Under the pieces are notes generated by a model. It saw only the letters and a list, made by a program, of their open reading frames with translations. It did no database searches and was not told the DNA's origin. A program made the translations under genes and the position numbers. From positions 1-26,314 of the forward strand of contig NW_019091456.1 of the NCBI RefSeq assembly GCF_001949145.1: DNA of 26,314 nucleotides. The letters run 5' to 3'. The stretch comes from Acanthaster planci. Lineage: Eukaryota > Echinodermata > Asteroidea > Valvatida > Acanthasteridae. This document shows, piece after piece, positions 8,870 to 18,741 of this stretch; positions within the stretch are counted from its first letter, which is position 1; every line of letters starts with the position of its first letter.

Positions 8870-10030
8870 CTTGCCTGCAAAGTTGAATCCTTTGCAGGCC
8901 AATATCTTCAGAATAATACTTTGAAATCTGACATTCAACTTCGAATGGACCAAACGAGCGTTGTGTTACAGGAAATTTTGGTTGATGCCACGATGACATC
9001 ATCTGTCACATTTTAAGCATTCTTTCAATGGATATTCTGAGGAAAGAAGATTGTTTAAGCATGAACCCAGTCATCATAAAATTCATACGGATAATAGAAC
9101 AGCTCCAGATAATCGTGAAGTGATATCATGAGGACTTCATTTTGTCATGTATTATTAAATTTTGAATATTTACAAAACAGATTGGCGTTTGACACAAATT
9201 TGTTAGGGTCATTCTCCAATCTTTACCATCAGCATGTTACACAAGGGAAGAGTTAAGGTCACCATAGCAACAACCAAAGTCACGTGGCACGCATCCAAAG
9301 CTGTATTCTTTGCAGGCCAGTATTTCCAGAGCCAAATGTCCAACGTGGATAAAACTCGGCATTCTCTAAGAAGATGAATGTGTTATAAATGGAAGTTGGA
9401 TGGTGTCATCCCAGACCAAGTAGCGTAATCTTAGTGGTGATACATTTAACGTTCAATATCTGCAAAACGTTTGAGTCCCATTTTATTAATTTTTATGTGT
9501 TTGTCGACAGGGATGTGTTGTACGTGATTAGTAAGGTTACTGTACGATATGACGTCACATGACTTCATCTTAAAGGCGTACAGTTTCTTTATATCAGAGA
9601 ACTCCGAGGCTGATTTGATTCGATTTGTGTACGCATATAACTGGGGATGTGTTTTAGATCATTTTTTTCCAGTCACGTTAGGATGAGGTCACTAGGGGTC
9701 AAGAGACATCATCTTAGAGGCGAATACTTTTAAATTGTCATATGACTAGAGAATTGTGAGACCAATAAGGTCTAAACTTGGTATGTAATAATGTAGGAAC
9801 AATGAGCTCTGTTAGTTTAAATTAAAGGTCACGTCGTGCTTATGAGTTATACGGGTATTAAGCATCATTTTGAATACGTCATTTTAAAAGTGTCATCTTA
9901 AAGGTGAACATTTATGGCTGTATTTCCTAAACAAAATACTGTAGATCCCATGCCCATAATTCATCTTGTAGGTAGACTGGGATGTATCATAGGTAACAGG
10001 TAGGACGCCTTGATGATGCTATGTGAATTT
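8870..10030. repeat. Diverged ~145-bp repeats, block 1
   Basis: Phrases recur at multiples of roughly 145 bp. TTTGCAGGCCA-TAT-TTC occurs at 8891 and 9309. GAATATTTACAAAAC / CAATATCTGCAAAAC occurs about 9163 and 9452. CATCTTAAAGGCGxAxA occurs about 9565, 9708 and 9895, the last two often followed by a TCTAAACTTGGTATGTAA-like or equivalent phrase. TGACGTCA (9550) and TCACGTGG (9280) link it to the blocks at 14990 and 17280. No coding signal. Divergence is high, so unit borders are uncertain. Confidence 0.5.
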
Positions 10031-11066
10031 TCCAGACATATTTTTCCGCATATCTCATCGTTTTTGTCTACTTCTTCATTAGCAAGTATGCACGCCTAGT
10101 GCATTTTTCTCAACAGACATAAAACCTGTAGTTTATATTATATATAGCTCTATGACTGCAACAGACGCTTTGCGCCAAGCATCGCAGATGTATCTCCATG
10201 TGAAAGGGCCTAAAATAGAAAAGGCCACATAAAAGAAGCTTTATCATCTGCGCTCGACCAACCAAAACTCCCCGACCATTTTATTGGTTTGTTTTCAGTT
10301 GTGCATATGGTGCAGATTCAGGGATAGCAGGAATTCAGTTCTGGGTAGGCCTACACCACGAGTAAACAGGCTGTAAAATCCAAACTGGAACCTATCTGGT
10401 ACCTTTAGGGTGTTCTTGCAGAATTGCGGATCTAGTGCCACCGGCCGCGCAGTGCGCGCTAGGGTCATATTAAAATCCTATTTCTATTCTGTAATCTTGT
10501 GTTGTTCAAATCGTTTGCTGGCCTGTATTTATTCAAACTAAGAGCAGTACTTCCACCTTTTAGTCAATGGCATATAGTTTGATACCCTCTTGCAAAAGAA
10601 AGGTTTCCAATGATCTACAAATTCCAAAGTAAATGGGTTAAAATGAGACACCCTGTAAACGAAGCCGACATTTGGCATCCGATCCCACCGTGCAATGGAA
10701 TGTGTCTCCGCTATTAAGTTTACACTGCTCTACGGCCACAACAGACCCGTTGGTTTTGTAGAAGTAAAACGTTATCGGAGAGTGTAATCGATCATTGACA
10801 TGGAGCCAAGACAGGCAAGACGAAATACACTAAACTGTATGTTATTTTCAAGTCAAGAAACTGAAAACGATCGATTGTTTCATGCCAGGTTAGCGGTGTT
10901 ATGATGAAAATCAAAGCCTTCCGCCCAACCTAACTTTTGGGATAAAAAGGACGCTTAACAATTTTTTTTAATGCAGCCTTATCAGTTTATGATGATGTGT
11001 AATTGAAGGTCAGTTGTACAATTATAATATACGATGATCGAAGTGCTTTAAAACGCAGGGCTAGGA
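10031..11066. other. Non-coding DNA, nothing recognised
   Basis: No coding signal or RNA gene. One short GC-rich palindromic patch lies near 10440-10465. Confidence 0.3.
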
Positions 11067-11300
11067 NNNNNNNNNNNNNNNNNNNNNNNNNNNNNNNNNN
11101 NNNNNNNNNNNNNNNNNNNNNNNNNNNNNNNNNNNNNNNNNNNNNNNNNNNNNNNNNNNNNNNNNNNNNNNNNNNNNNNNNNNNNNNNNNNNNNNNNNNN
11201 NNNNNNNNNNNNNNNNNNNNNNNNNNNNNNNNNNNNNNNNNNNNNNNNNNNNNNNNNNNNNNNNNNNNNNNNNNNNNNNNNNNNNNNNNNNNNNNNNNNN
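11067..11300. other. Assembly gap (run of N)
   Basis: 234 undetermined bases. A further single N is at 24844. Confidence 1.
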
Positions 11301-11516
11301 TAATTTCTACGATTATGTACATTCAGCAGTGAAGAGCACAGGATTGTTTTTCTTAGTTCTACAAAGTAAGGTGGCTGCTGATGGGCTTGATGAAGTCACC
11401 CCGAATTTGAAAACTCGAGTAGCAGCAGTTGTGCGAATCCTATAGCCTAACTCGCCCAGGGCGAGATGAACACGCCTTGCGCAAAACAAGTCTGAAGCAA
11501 CGGAGGTTTGACCTTG

Positions 11517-11735
11517 CACTGTAAACAAAAGTTGGTCATTTTGTGCTAAAATGACTAATGTACCGGTAAGTCGGATCTCGATGACTTCTTACATCGAGAC
11601 AGGACTAATATTTAGTAACCAGTGACTGATTTTGGTCAAATTTGACTAATATATGACTTATCTTTGACGAGTAAATGTTGGTAATTGGCCTGTCTGACTA
11701 ATTTAAATTAGTCATTGGCTGTTTAGTTTACAGTG
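11517..11735. mobile_element. Small MITE with CACTGTAAAC ends
   Basis: CACTGTAAAC at 11517-11526 and its exact complement GTTTACAGTG at 11726-11735 bound 219 bp. Similarity continues inward more loosely (TGACTAAT near both ends). The interior is AT-rich with repeated GACTAAT words and no coding. CACTG ends occur in CACTA/EnSpm and Chapaev-type elements; no 3- or 4-bp target duplication is evident, so the class is open. Confidence 0.5.
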
Positions 11736-12120
11736 ATAGAGAGGTGTATCCTAAAATGTCACCAGGGTGAGTTCTGAGGATGCATTTCTAAACAACACTA
11801 ACCGCGTATGGCATTTAAACGTGACCTCTCACTGGTACATGTACACCATATACACCTCTAAGCCTAATACGTACCGGTGCTGTTTATTGTTCAGTTGATA
11901 AAAGCATGCAGGCATTTGGAAACAGATGGTTACATTTTTTACTATTTTTATGAGAAAACAGTGCCGAAACAAAAATGAAGTATTATTAATGTATTAAATC
12001 CAGAAACATTAAACCTACACCTGTACATTACCCAGAAAAAACCCTAGAGGAATATGGTTGTGCACAACTACAAGCTGCTTCGGATTCAGAACCAATAGCA
12101 TTTATGTATTTTGTGAGCTA
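11736..12120. other. Non-coding DNA, nothing recognised
   Basis: No coding signal. A 10-bp inverted repeat AGAGGTGTAT/ATACACCTCT spaced by 100 bp (11740-11859) is the only structure noted. Confidence 0.3.
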
Positions 12121-12140
12121 TTTCAGGTTTCAGGTTTATT
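12121..12140 (-). repeat. 3' tail of the CR1/L2-like LINE: AATAAA plus heptamer repeat
   Basis: The plus strand shows TTTCAGG twice (12121-12134) followed by TTTATT (12135-12140). On the element's strand this is AATAAA then (CCTGAAA)2, the kind of microsatellite tail used by CR1/L2 elements. Confidence 0.65.
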
Positions 12141-12639
12141 TTCATACCAATTATAAGTTAGATAACTCAGGAGTTCTCAAAACTACATTCATAAAAGTAT
12201 GGAGGAGGTCAGACAAAAAACCGAAGCTTGTACTGGGTCTGCCCCTGAATCTGCCCCTGAATAGGGTCAAACATTAATTACATGTTTATGAAGGTCTTTT
12301 TTCAATAAATTAATAGAGAATAACAATCCTAGTTCTTAGTTTACTACTCTGATTGCAACTTTGACATTATTTATACTCTTGTAGTTTTTCACAAGCCTTC
12401 GGGGGCATACACTGAGTATACAGTGTTAAAAATACACACTGGGCAGGGTAAAAATCCAAAATTAATTTACATCTCCTCGGCACAAATCCGTCTTTGAAAC
12501 ACAAACAAATTTGTCAAGGATAGTGTTATAAGTTTTTGCCTAAGCAAGATTACCGTATTGTTGAGGCCAAAGATAAGGTATTATAAATCGAAAGAGAAAG
12601 GAGAAATGGACTGAGTTTCCTAAGAACATCTAGATTTCT

Positions 12640-14122
12640 AGATTTCATCTAGAACTTTCAGGCAATGAAGTTTCCATGTTAACTTATTATCAATAATGAC
12701 ACCTAAAAATTTACAGGAATTTACATTTTCAATAAGATTATCTTTGAAACGAATCGTAATGTGTTGTCAATGTTTCGGTTCGTAAAAACCATTGAGTGAG
12801 TGTTCTTAAAATTCAGTGACAACCTGTTACTCAAGAACCATTCAGAAACGACCTCATTAAACTTTTTACTACTGAAGAATATATTCGTATCGTCTGCAAA
12901 TTATATAAATTTGAGAAGTTGAGTCGAGTTCCATATATCATTAGTAAAAGTAAGAAACAAAACAGGCCCTAAAATTGAGCCTTGAGGTACACCACATGTG
13001 ATTAATTTGTCATTGGACCTTTTATTTTGCGAGATTACATATTGTTTCCTATTTTTTAGATAGTCTCGCCATTCCAGTGCACCTCTGACACCATATACAT
13101 GTAGTTTAATGAGATTAGAATATGCGTAGTCGATAGTATCGAATGCCTTCAACAGATCTAGGAAAACACCAATTGTATGTTCGCGTTTGTTTAAAATAGT
13201 TGTAACTTTATCAGCTAAATCAATCTAGGCAAGTTGAGTCGAATATTTAGCCCTGAATCTATACTGAGACTGTGCAAGTATGTTATATTTGCCAACGAAC
13301 TTTTCAAGACGGGTTGCAACTAATCTTCATAGCAGTTTTGTGAACAAGGCAAAACAGATATGGGACGATAATTAGTGACCTGGGAACGATAACCATTTTT
13401 GACGACTGGAATATCTTTATCAATTTTAACTTGGTCCGGAACTTCACCAGAAAGTAAGGAGAGATTAAATATATCAGTAAGCGTCGAACAATAAACGGGG
13501 CAATATTTTTGACTAGCAGGTTATCGATTTCATCGTGCCCCGTACTCTTCTTATTTGGAAGATTTCTAATACAATTAAGGAGTTCTTCCTGTGTAATTGT
13601 AATAAAAAATAGGGAATCGTGAAAATTTCCTTTGATGTAATTCATCGGGTCAGAAACGTGCGTTGGAAGCTAAATCTTTACCAACATTTACAAAATATTG
13701 ATTAAAATGTTCAGCGATCAATTTAGAGTCATTGATGTCACAATTGGTAATCTTGATAGTTTGATAGGGCTTGGTATTTCTAGGCTTTTTGTTTAGAAGT
13801 TCATTGATAGTCCAGGTATTTTAATGGTGGTTTTCTCTTGCTCGAACGACGTGGAATAGAATATTTTCTTTGATGCTCAAATTACAGAAGTTAATTTACT
13901 TTTTTATCTGTTATATTTGAATTTATTTATATCTGAAGGATCATTATGATACATTTTATACAATGTATTTTTCTCTCTTACAGATTTTAACAGGCTTTTC
14001 GTAAACCAAGGATTTTGAGGTAGTTTTATTATTTCCTTTTTTTTAAATTTAAGGCATGCATTTATCAATAAGATGACGTTACTTAGATATGAGCTGTGAG
14101 AATTGCATGTTAACTCCCTCAC
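12640..14122 (-). pseudogene. CR1/L2-like reverse transcriptase, heavily broken
   Basis: The linker contains PWFTKSLLKSVREKNTLYKMY (about 14020-13955). RT motifs follow: ITQEELLNCIRNLPNKKSTGHDEI (about 13590-13520), a frame-disrupted PVFKKGD-like stretch, KAFDTIDYAY with the first catalytic aspartate (about 13150), GVRGALEWRDYLKNRKQYV, and GVPQGSILGPVLFL (about 12990). The catalytic FADDTN is encoded at 12883-12900, but a TAA stop (12901-12903) sits directly before it, where a leucine or similar residue is usual. Beyond, VNSCKFLGV- and DNKLTWK-like pieces lie in shifted frames to about 12660. Motifs are conserved but no frame is intact. Confidence 0.85.
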
Positions 14123-14229
14123 TTGTAATTACAGAATCCCAGTCAACTTGTTATAATTTATCTTTGAAAGCAGCAATATTTCGGGCTGATGCGTTTCTCT
14201 TCCATAAAGAACTAGATCTTTGTTTAGTT

Positions 14230-14830
14230 AAAGCGGCGTCCCGACAGGAATGACCGGGAGGTTGTCACTGAAGTCTTACAATACGGTACAGGGAGAGACT
14301 GATTCAGTGTTATTCGTAAAGATATTGCCAATCAGCGTTGCAGAATTTCAGTTATTCCGGAGGGTTAATCAACAGTGGGAAAAGATATGTATGAAAGAGG
14401 TTTAGTGCATCATCAGTACCAGTGCGAGTATCATTATTAAACAAATTTATCAGACACTACCTTATTGACTCTGATCCAATTTTAGCCAGAACTTGTTCAA
14501 AATCGTCAATGAAGGTCTTAAGACATTGACCGGGGCTCTGTGTAGACCACACCAATAATAATATTTCTGGTATTTGCTTTAACCTCAATAAATAAGGATT
14601 CATACGACTGTGCAGGTATTGCCAGATCGGGGCGTAAAACACAAGATAATGAGTCTCTGATGTACATGTACATCATATCGCCTCTGCCTCGGCTTGATTT
14701 GGTCTGTTTTCAAACTCAAAGGTATAACCCGGTTTGAGCAAGAGAGAATCGCTTTCTATCTATCGGCCATGTTTCCAGGTATAAGGCCGATAATTTGAAA
14801 TTCTTGCCCCATTTCTTCAGGTTATGAAGC
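14230..14830 (-). pseudogene. CR1/L2-like endonuclease domain, broken
   Basis: Minus-strand pieces in several frames are an ETW block near 14770 (the metal-binding glutamate region), a P-G-Y phrase and RGRGDMMYMYIRDSLSCV near 14690-14640, SLFIEVKANTRNIIIGVVY near 14600-14540, and FIDDFEQVLAKIGSESI ending at a stop near 14457. Then a degraded INxPP / IGNIFTNNTES / DFSDNLPVIPV series runs to about 14230. The last corresponds to the catalytic SDHLP motif with His changed to Asn. At least three frame changes separate the pieces. Confidence 0.7.
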
Positions 14831-14989
14831 ACAAAACACCCTGCTTGATGAGGGCAAAAAGTTTGTAGGTAGATGAGAAGCCAGATGTTGCATAAATGTA
14901 TACAATTTATGGATGGTAATAAATTGCAAAAAGAAAATTATACAGGTATGTTTAATTCCGAGAAGAAAAATCGTTTAAAACTGTAAAAT

Positions 14990-15660
14990 CTGTGTCATCT
15001 TGACCTTTGTCAGGTGACTTTATACTTAATGACGTCAACAATACTTCATGTTAAATATGGTGTATAATACATGTACGTGTACTTGCACGTCCCTTTCTAG
15101 CTACATTTGGAAAATTCAATTTCAGTATAGCCTAGGGCGTGTACTCTGGAGCATATGTTGCTTTAAAGGTGCACCTGTAATGTCACGTGACTTGTCAACT
15201 GATGACGTCATCACATGATGTAAATGTTTGCGTATATCCCTTTCCTTTCTAGCTATCTGCAAAGTTGGAACACAATCGTTCGTGTAAAGTAAAGAAGATA
15301 CAGTTCTTTGAAGGACATACATTTAATGTCACGTGGCCTATCACCCGAAGACGTTATTATCCACGATACCAATTTTGGACTGTAACACTTCCGTTTCTGT
15401 CAACGGTATGCGCGAAGTGTCAACCCAATCTGACATGTATTTCCTGAGATAAAGGGTGTTAAAGGGTGCAATGCACCAAATGATATCACGTGACTTATCA
15501 ATTGATGATGTCATCATCACATCAATTCAATTGTCATTTTTTGAGGGCCTTGAAAAACGACTTTTTTTCTGAAGAGTTACATTGTAAAGAATGTAAAAGG
15601 GAGTGAAAATCAAATTAGGTGGTGACATGATCATGATGTCATCATTTATTTCAAACGTAA
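14990..15660. repeat. ~150-bp repeats with TCACGTGA and TGACGTCA palindromes, block 2
   Basis: Units are marked by TCACGTGA at 15183, TCACGTGG at 15329 and TCACGTGA at 15486 (spacings 146 and 157). Two of the three units continue as CTT-T/G-TCAA-T/C-TGATGA-C/T-GTCATCA. A 14-bp perfect palindrome TGATGACGTCATCA occupies 15200-15213. A further TGACGTCA is at 15030, and a GATGTCATCA word at the right end. No coding. Confidence 0.6.
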
Positions 15661-17279
15661 CAGCCCTATTTTCACTCATACCATAGAGCTATAGCTCTAC
15701 GATTTACACAGTTGTTAGCTCCGTTGGACTTGATATTGAAAAGTTGGGCTGTAAAAATTCAACTATTCAGGCACGTCATGTGATCTTAAATAAATTGTTC
15801 GGTGAGAAATTTGAAAGAAAAGATTTGTTCAGATCAGAACAGTACTCTCTACAAACCACTTATAGCGCCCTTACGATAAGATCTGGACATGCACGTAAGT
15901 GCCAGGCTGATCAAGAGGGTCAAGAGGTTCAAATTTTGATCTTCAGCTCAGTCATTTCAATTGGATTACAAATGGGCCGAGGAAGTTAATGCTAAGAATA
16001 GGACAAGGCATTGTGCGTAGAAAGTTATCGGCAGGGTAAGTCACATCTCCTTTGTTGGCAAGCGTACATGTATGTCGTGGGATATCTAGTAATTAGTCCC
16101 ATGTAGGCCTACAATTTATGCCCTAACAATGTTTCTCTATAAGAGAGCCAAAGTGGCTGAAACACACCTATTTTAAGTAATTCAGATGTTGCAGAGCCAT
16201 GGGGCATTTTGGACACAAAATCCTCCTGTCACCCATCTGACACTGATCCACACTAAAGGCCACGTTGCGATTCAAGTGAAACTTATTTTTGCATCACCCC
16301 ACCACATCTAATTTCTCTCCGACGAAGAGACTGAGGTACAGTGTACTCTGAAAACTCACACAATCACAAACTTAGAATATGGGTAGGTTCTTAAACCCTT
16401 TAGTTTATTTTCGTAAAAAAATTCAAAGTTTTGACAAAACCAATCAATATTAAAGTAAAACAAGCTCAAAAGCTTACATCAGACAAACACGCCTGTAAGC
16501 ATTGAATTAGGAGTGCCCCGGTTTTTTTTTAACATTTTTAAACTTAAAAAACTTGGCTGAGTGCTAATTGCACTTGATGTAGCTTCCAGGTAAAACAGGC
16601 GGCAATTCATTAATTATGAGCATAACATAACATGGACTACACTGATTATAATCAAAACAGGATTAAATTCACAAGCAGATTTTAAATAGAGCATACATGT
16701 CTTTTTAGCAGTTATTAGCATTACGGTTACTTGAGGACACGCACCATAACATGTTGCTGTTGTACACAATAGTACACATATGTTTAAATAAAGTCATGTT
16801 GACTTTTACTGAGGTCAAGGTTTCTGTGCATGAATTTTTAAAATGATATTAATTTTAAAAAATGTGACTATGCTGGCTTCCCTGAATCAAAGTGTGAAAC
16901 CTTCAACATGTGCCCGAGTCCGATGCTCGTACTGCAGATGCAGGAACGAGCACGAACTGCGCGACACGGCATTTTTCCTCAGCTCACCTGTGCCCTGGTA
17001 CCGGCCGCACATACATTTGTAGTGTGCACCAAACTGAGGGCAAAGGTTACCGTGTACACAAAATCATATCAGACAGCCGTAATTGTAAATAGCGCTATTA
17101 CTTCATACTTAGCTATTAAATACAAATCGTGCTAATCTGCACATATATGAAACTGGTGAATTGAAATTTACATTTTTCTGCGGAATTCGAAAGTAATTGA
17201 CTTGATTAAATTCCAGAAATTACGAAAGGAAGTCAATAGAAGTATACATGCAAATTCATATACATAAATCGTGAAAAAC
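15661..17279. other. Non-coding DNA, nothing firmly recognised
   Basis: It contains a 16-bp perfect palindrome TAGAGCTATAGCTCTA at 15684-15699 and an isolated GC-richer patch at 16905-17060 with two overlapping short open frames. Neither frame shows a recognisable domain. No RNA gene seen. Confidence 0.3.
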
Positions 17280-17790
17280 TAATAAAAAATCAATGAATGA
17301 GGTCATGATGACGTCACTTCAGAAATGATATTAGGGATTGACTTAACGCACTGAGTGAATTTCATAACGATCAGACGTTGGTTAATATGTAGTATTAGAA
17401 ATCGTACATTATGGCGACGTCATCATGACGTCACAAGATTTTCCAACAACTGGACAGCTAACAGACCTGCTGAAGGTCTAGCAAAAAAAAGTTTTGAAAA
17501 AAAGGTTTGTTCAGGAGATATGTTAAAAAGAATGTCAAAATGACAAAAAATTAAAAATCATCCAAAAATCAGATGGTGAGTTCATCAGGACGTAACTCAA
17601 ATTTTCACATATAACACATTTTGGATTTGTTTCTGTGCAAAATTTCAACCCACTGGTATAAATGGTTCCAGAGATACAAGCCCGAAAATCATTCAACTTT
17701 GTGGATTTGTCACGTGACAAGTGATGATGTCATCACGACGAGTATCTTCTAGGACCATCCTTGGGTGGTGGTCTAAGTATGTGCCAAGTT
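17280..17790. repeat. Palindrome-marked repeats, block 3
   Basis: TGACGTCA occurs at 17309 and 17426 (117 bp apart), each preceded by CATGA. TCACGTGA at 17710 is followed by CAAGTGATGATGTCATCAC, the same arrangement as in block 2. Between them lie phrases such as AATTTCAACCCACTGGT that look like diverged unit bodies. No coding. Confidence 0.5.
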
Positions 17791-18395
17791 TGAGGGCAAT
17801 CACTCATTGCCAAAGTGATGTGGCAGAAGGATTACTGAAACAAAAAACACCGACAAACCAGTTATTGTTAAACATTGGATTTTTTCTTAATTATAACATC
17901 ACTATTCCGTGGGATGTTTCATTTTTTAAAATCAGATTTCATGATCTAAAGCATTTTTCTCTTAATCCTTTTAACAGCAACTTGAGAACTTTGGAGAAGT
18001 TCTTTACACCCAAAAATATGGTGTTCTGACGCGGGTCGCGTTTTGACTTTGTAAAAATCACCCTTACCCCTATCCTCCCACCAGGTGCATTGACCTGTAT
18101 AACTGGGTACTGCGCAACCACGAATTGTTCGCCCTCTTAATCCCACTGTTTTCATAAAAGACCGCTGCCGACCGTCTGTGACTGTCTGTTTATTGTTGAG
18201 CTGCAGAAATAGAAAGCCATTTTGAGGGGTTCCATTTCTGTCTCTTGAAAAGTGACCTATACTTCACCATCGCGAACTAGAACAAAAACAATTGCTGCTT
18301 CAGCAGTGCAGCCGAAGCAGCTAAAAATAACCAAAATCCAAATCATTTTTATCACAGTTCTTTCTGCCGCCAGTAATAACGTTGCTTGATTCGCC
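17791..18395. other. Upstream flank of the transporter gene
   Basis: No coding signal or recognised repeat. It ends at a TATA-like box. Confidence 0.3.
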
Positions 18396-18402
18396 TATAA
18401 AT
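18396..18402 (+). promoter_or_regulatory. Candidate TATA box of the transporter gene
   Basis: TATAAAT lies 135 bp before the start codon, which would place transcription start near 18425-18435 and give a 5' UTR of roughly 105 bp. It rests on one motif only; a spliced upstream non-coding exon is equally possible. Confidence 0.25.
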
Positions 18403-18536
18403 GTGTACCAATTTTTACGACAGCGTCGTTGTCATGTCATAGTGACAGATGCATTCTAGTACATGTACCTGGTAGCGAGGCTGTATGGTTGGCAACTTAA
18501 AGTGCTCTCTGATCGAAAGCTAAGAGGAAAATTGAA

Positions 18537-18741
18537 ATGAGCGAAACAAAGCATGATCGTTGTGATGGGGGCTGGGTTGGAAATCTTGCCGTATTGGCGA
18601 TGTGGACGAGGACATTCATTCGGGTAGGACTAGTTAAAGGTATCGGAATGATGTTGCCGATACTGCGTGATCAGTTTGCTACTGAAACCTGGATAATTGG
18701 CTGGATTATTTCTCTGGTAGATGCTGTCGGAGGAGTCTCGG
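18537..18741 (+). CDS. Transporter exon 1 (residues 1-68 plus one base)
   Basis: Encodes the N-terminus, the DGGW motif, TM1 and most of TM2. The donor is G|GTATGT. Reading on without splicing meets a TAG at 18747, which supports the donor. Confidence 0.9.

Larger units (their letters stand above)
12121..14870 (-). mobile_element. Decayed CR1/L2-like LINE (Jockey superfamily)
   Basis: On the minus strand, remnants of ORF2 run in the correct order: endonuclease (about 14830-14230), linker and RT (about 14122-12640), then a non-coding 3' part ending in AATAAA followed by two copies of a CCTGAAA heptamer. A short tandem repeat at the 3' end is characteristic of the CR1/L2 group, which lacks poly(A). 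Many stops and frameshifts are present. ORF1 was not found. The 5' limit near 14870 is where endonuclease similarity fades. Confidence 0.8.

Noticed and set aside
10987-11332. ORFs spanning the N run
   Set aside because: They are almost entirely undetermined sequence.
11740-11859. 10-bp inverted repeat spaced by 100 bp next to the CACTG MITE
   Set aside because: It is short and widely spaced; it could be chance and has no supporting boundary.
16905-17060. GC-richer patch with overlapping short frames and cysteine/histidine residues, possibly an exon
   Set aside because: Three frames are equally open over a short distance, with no domain and no convincing splice sites; too weak to call.
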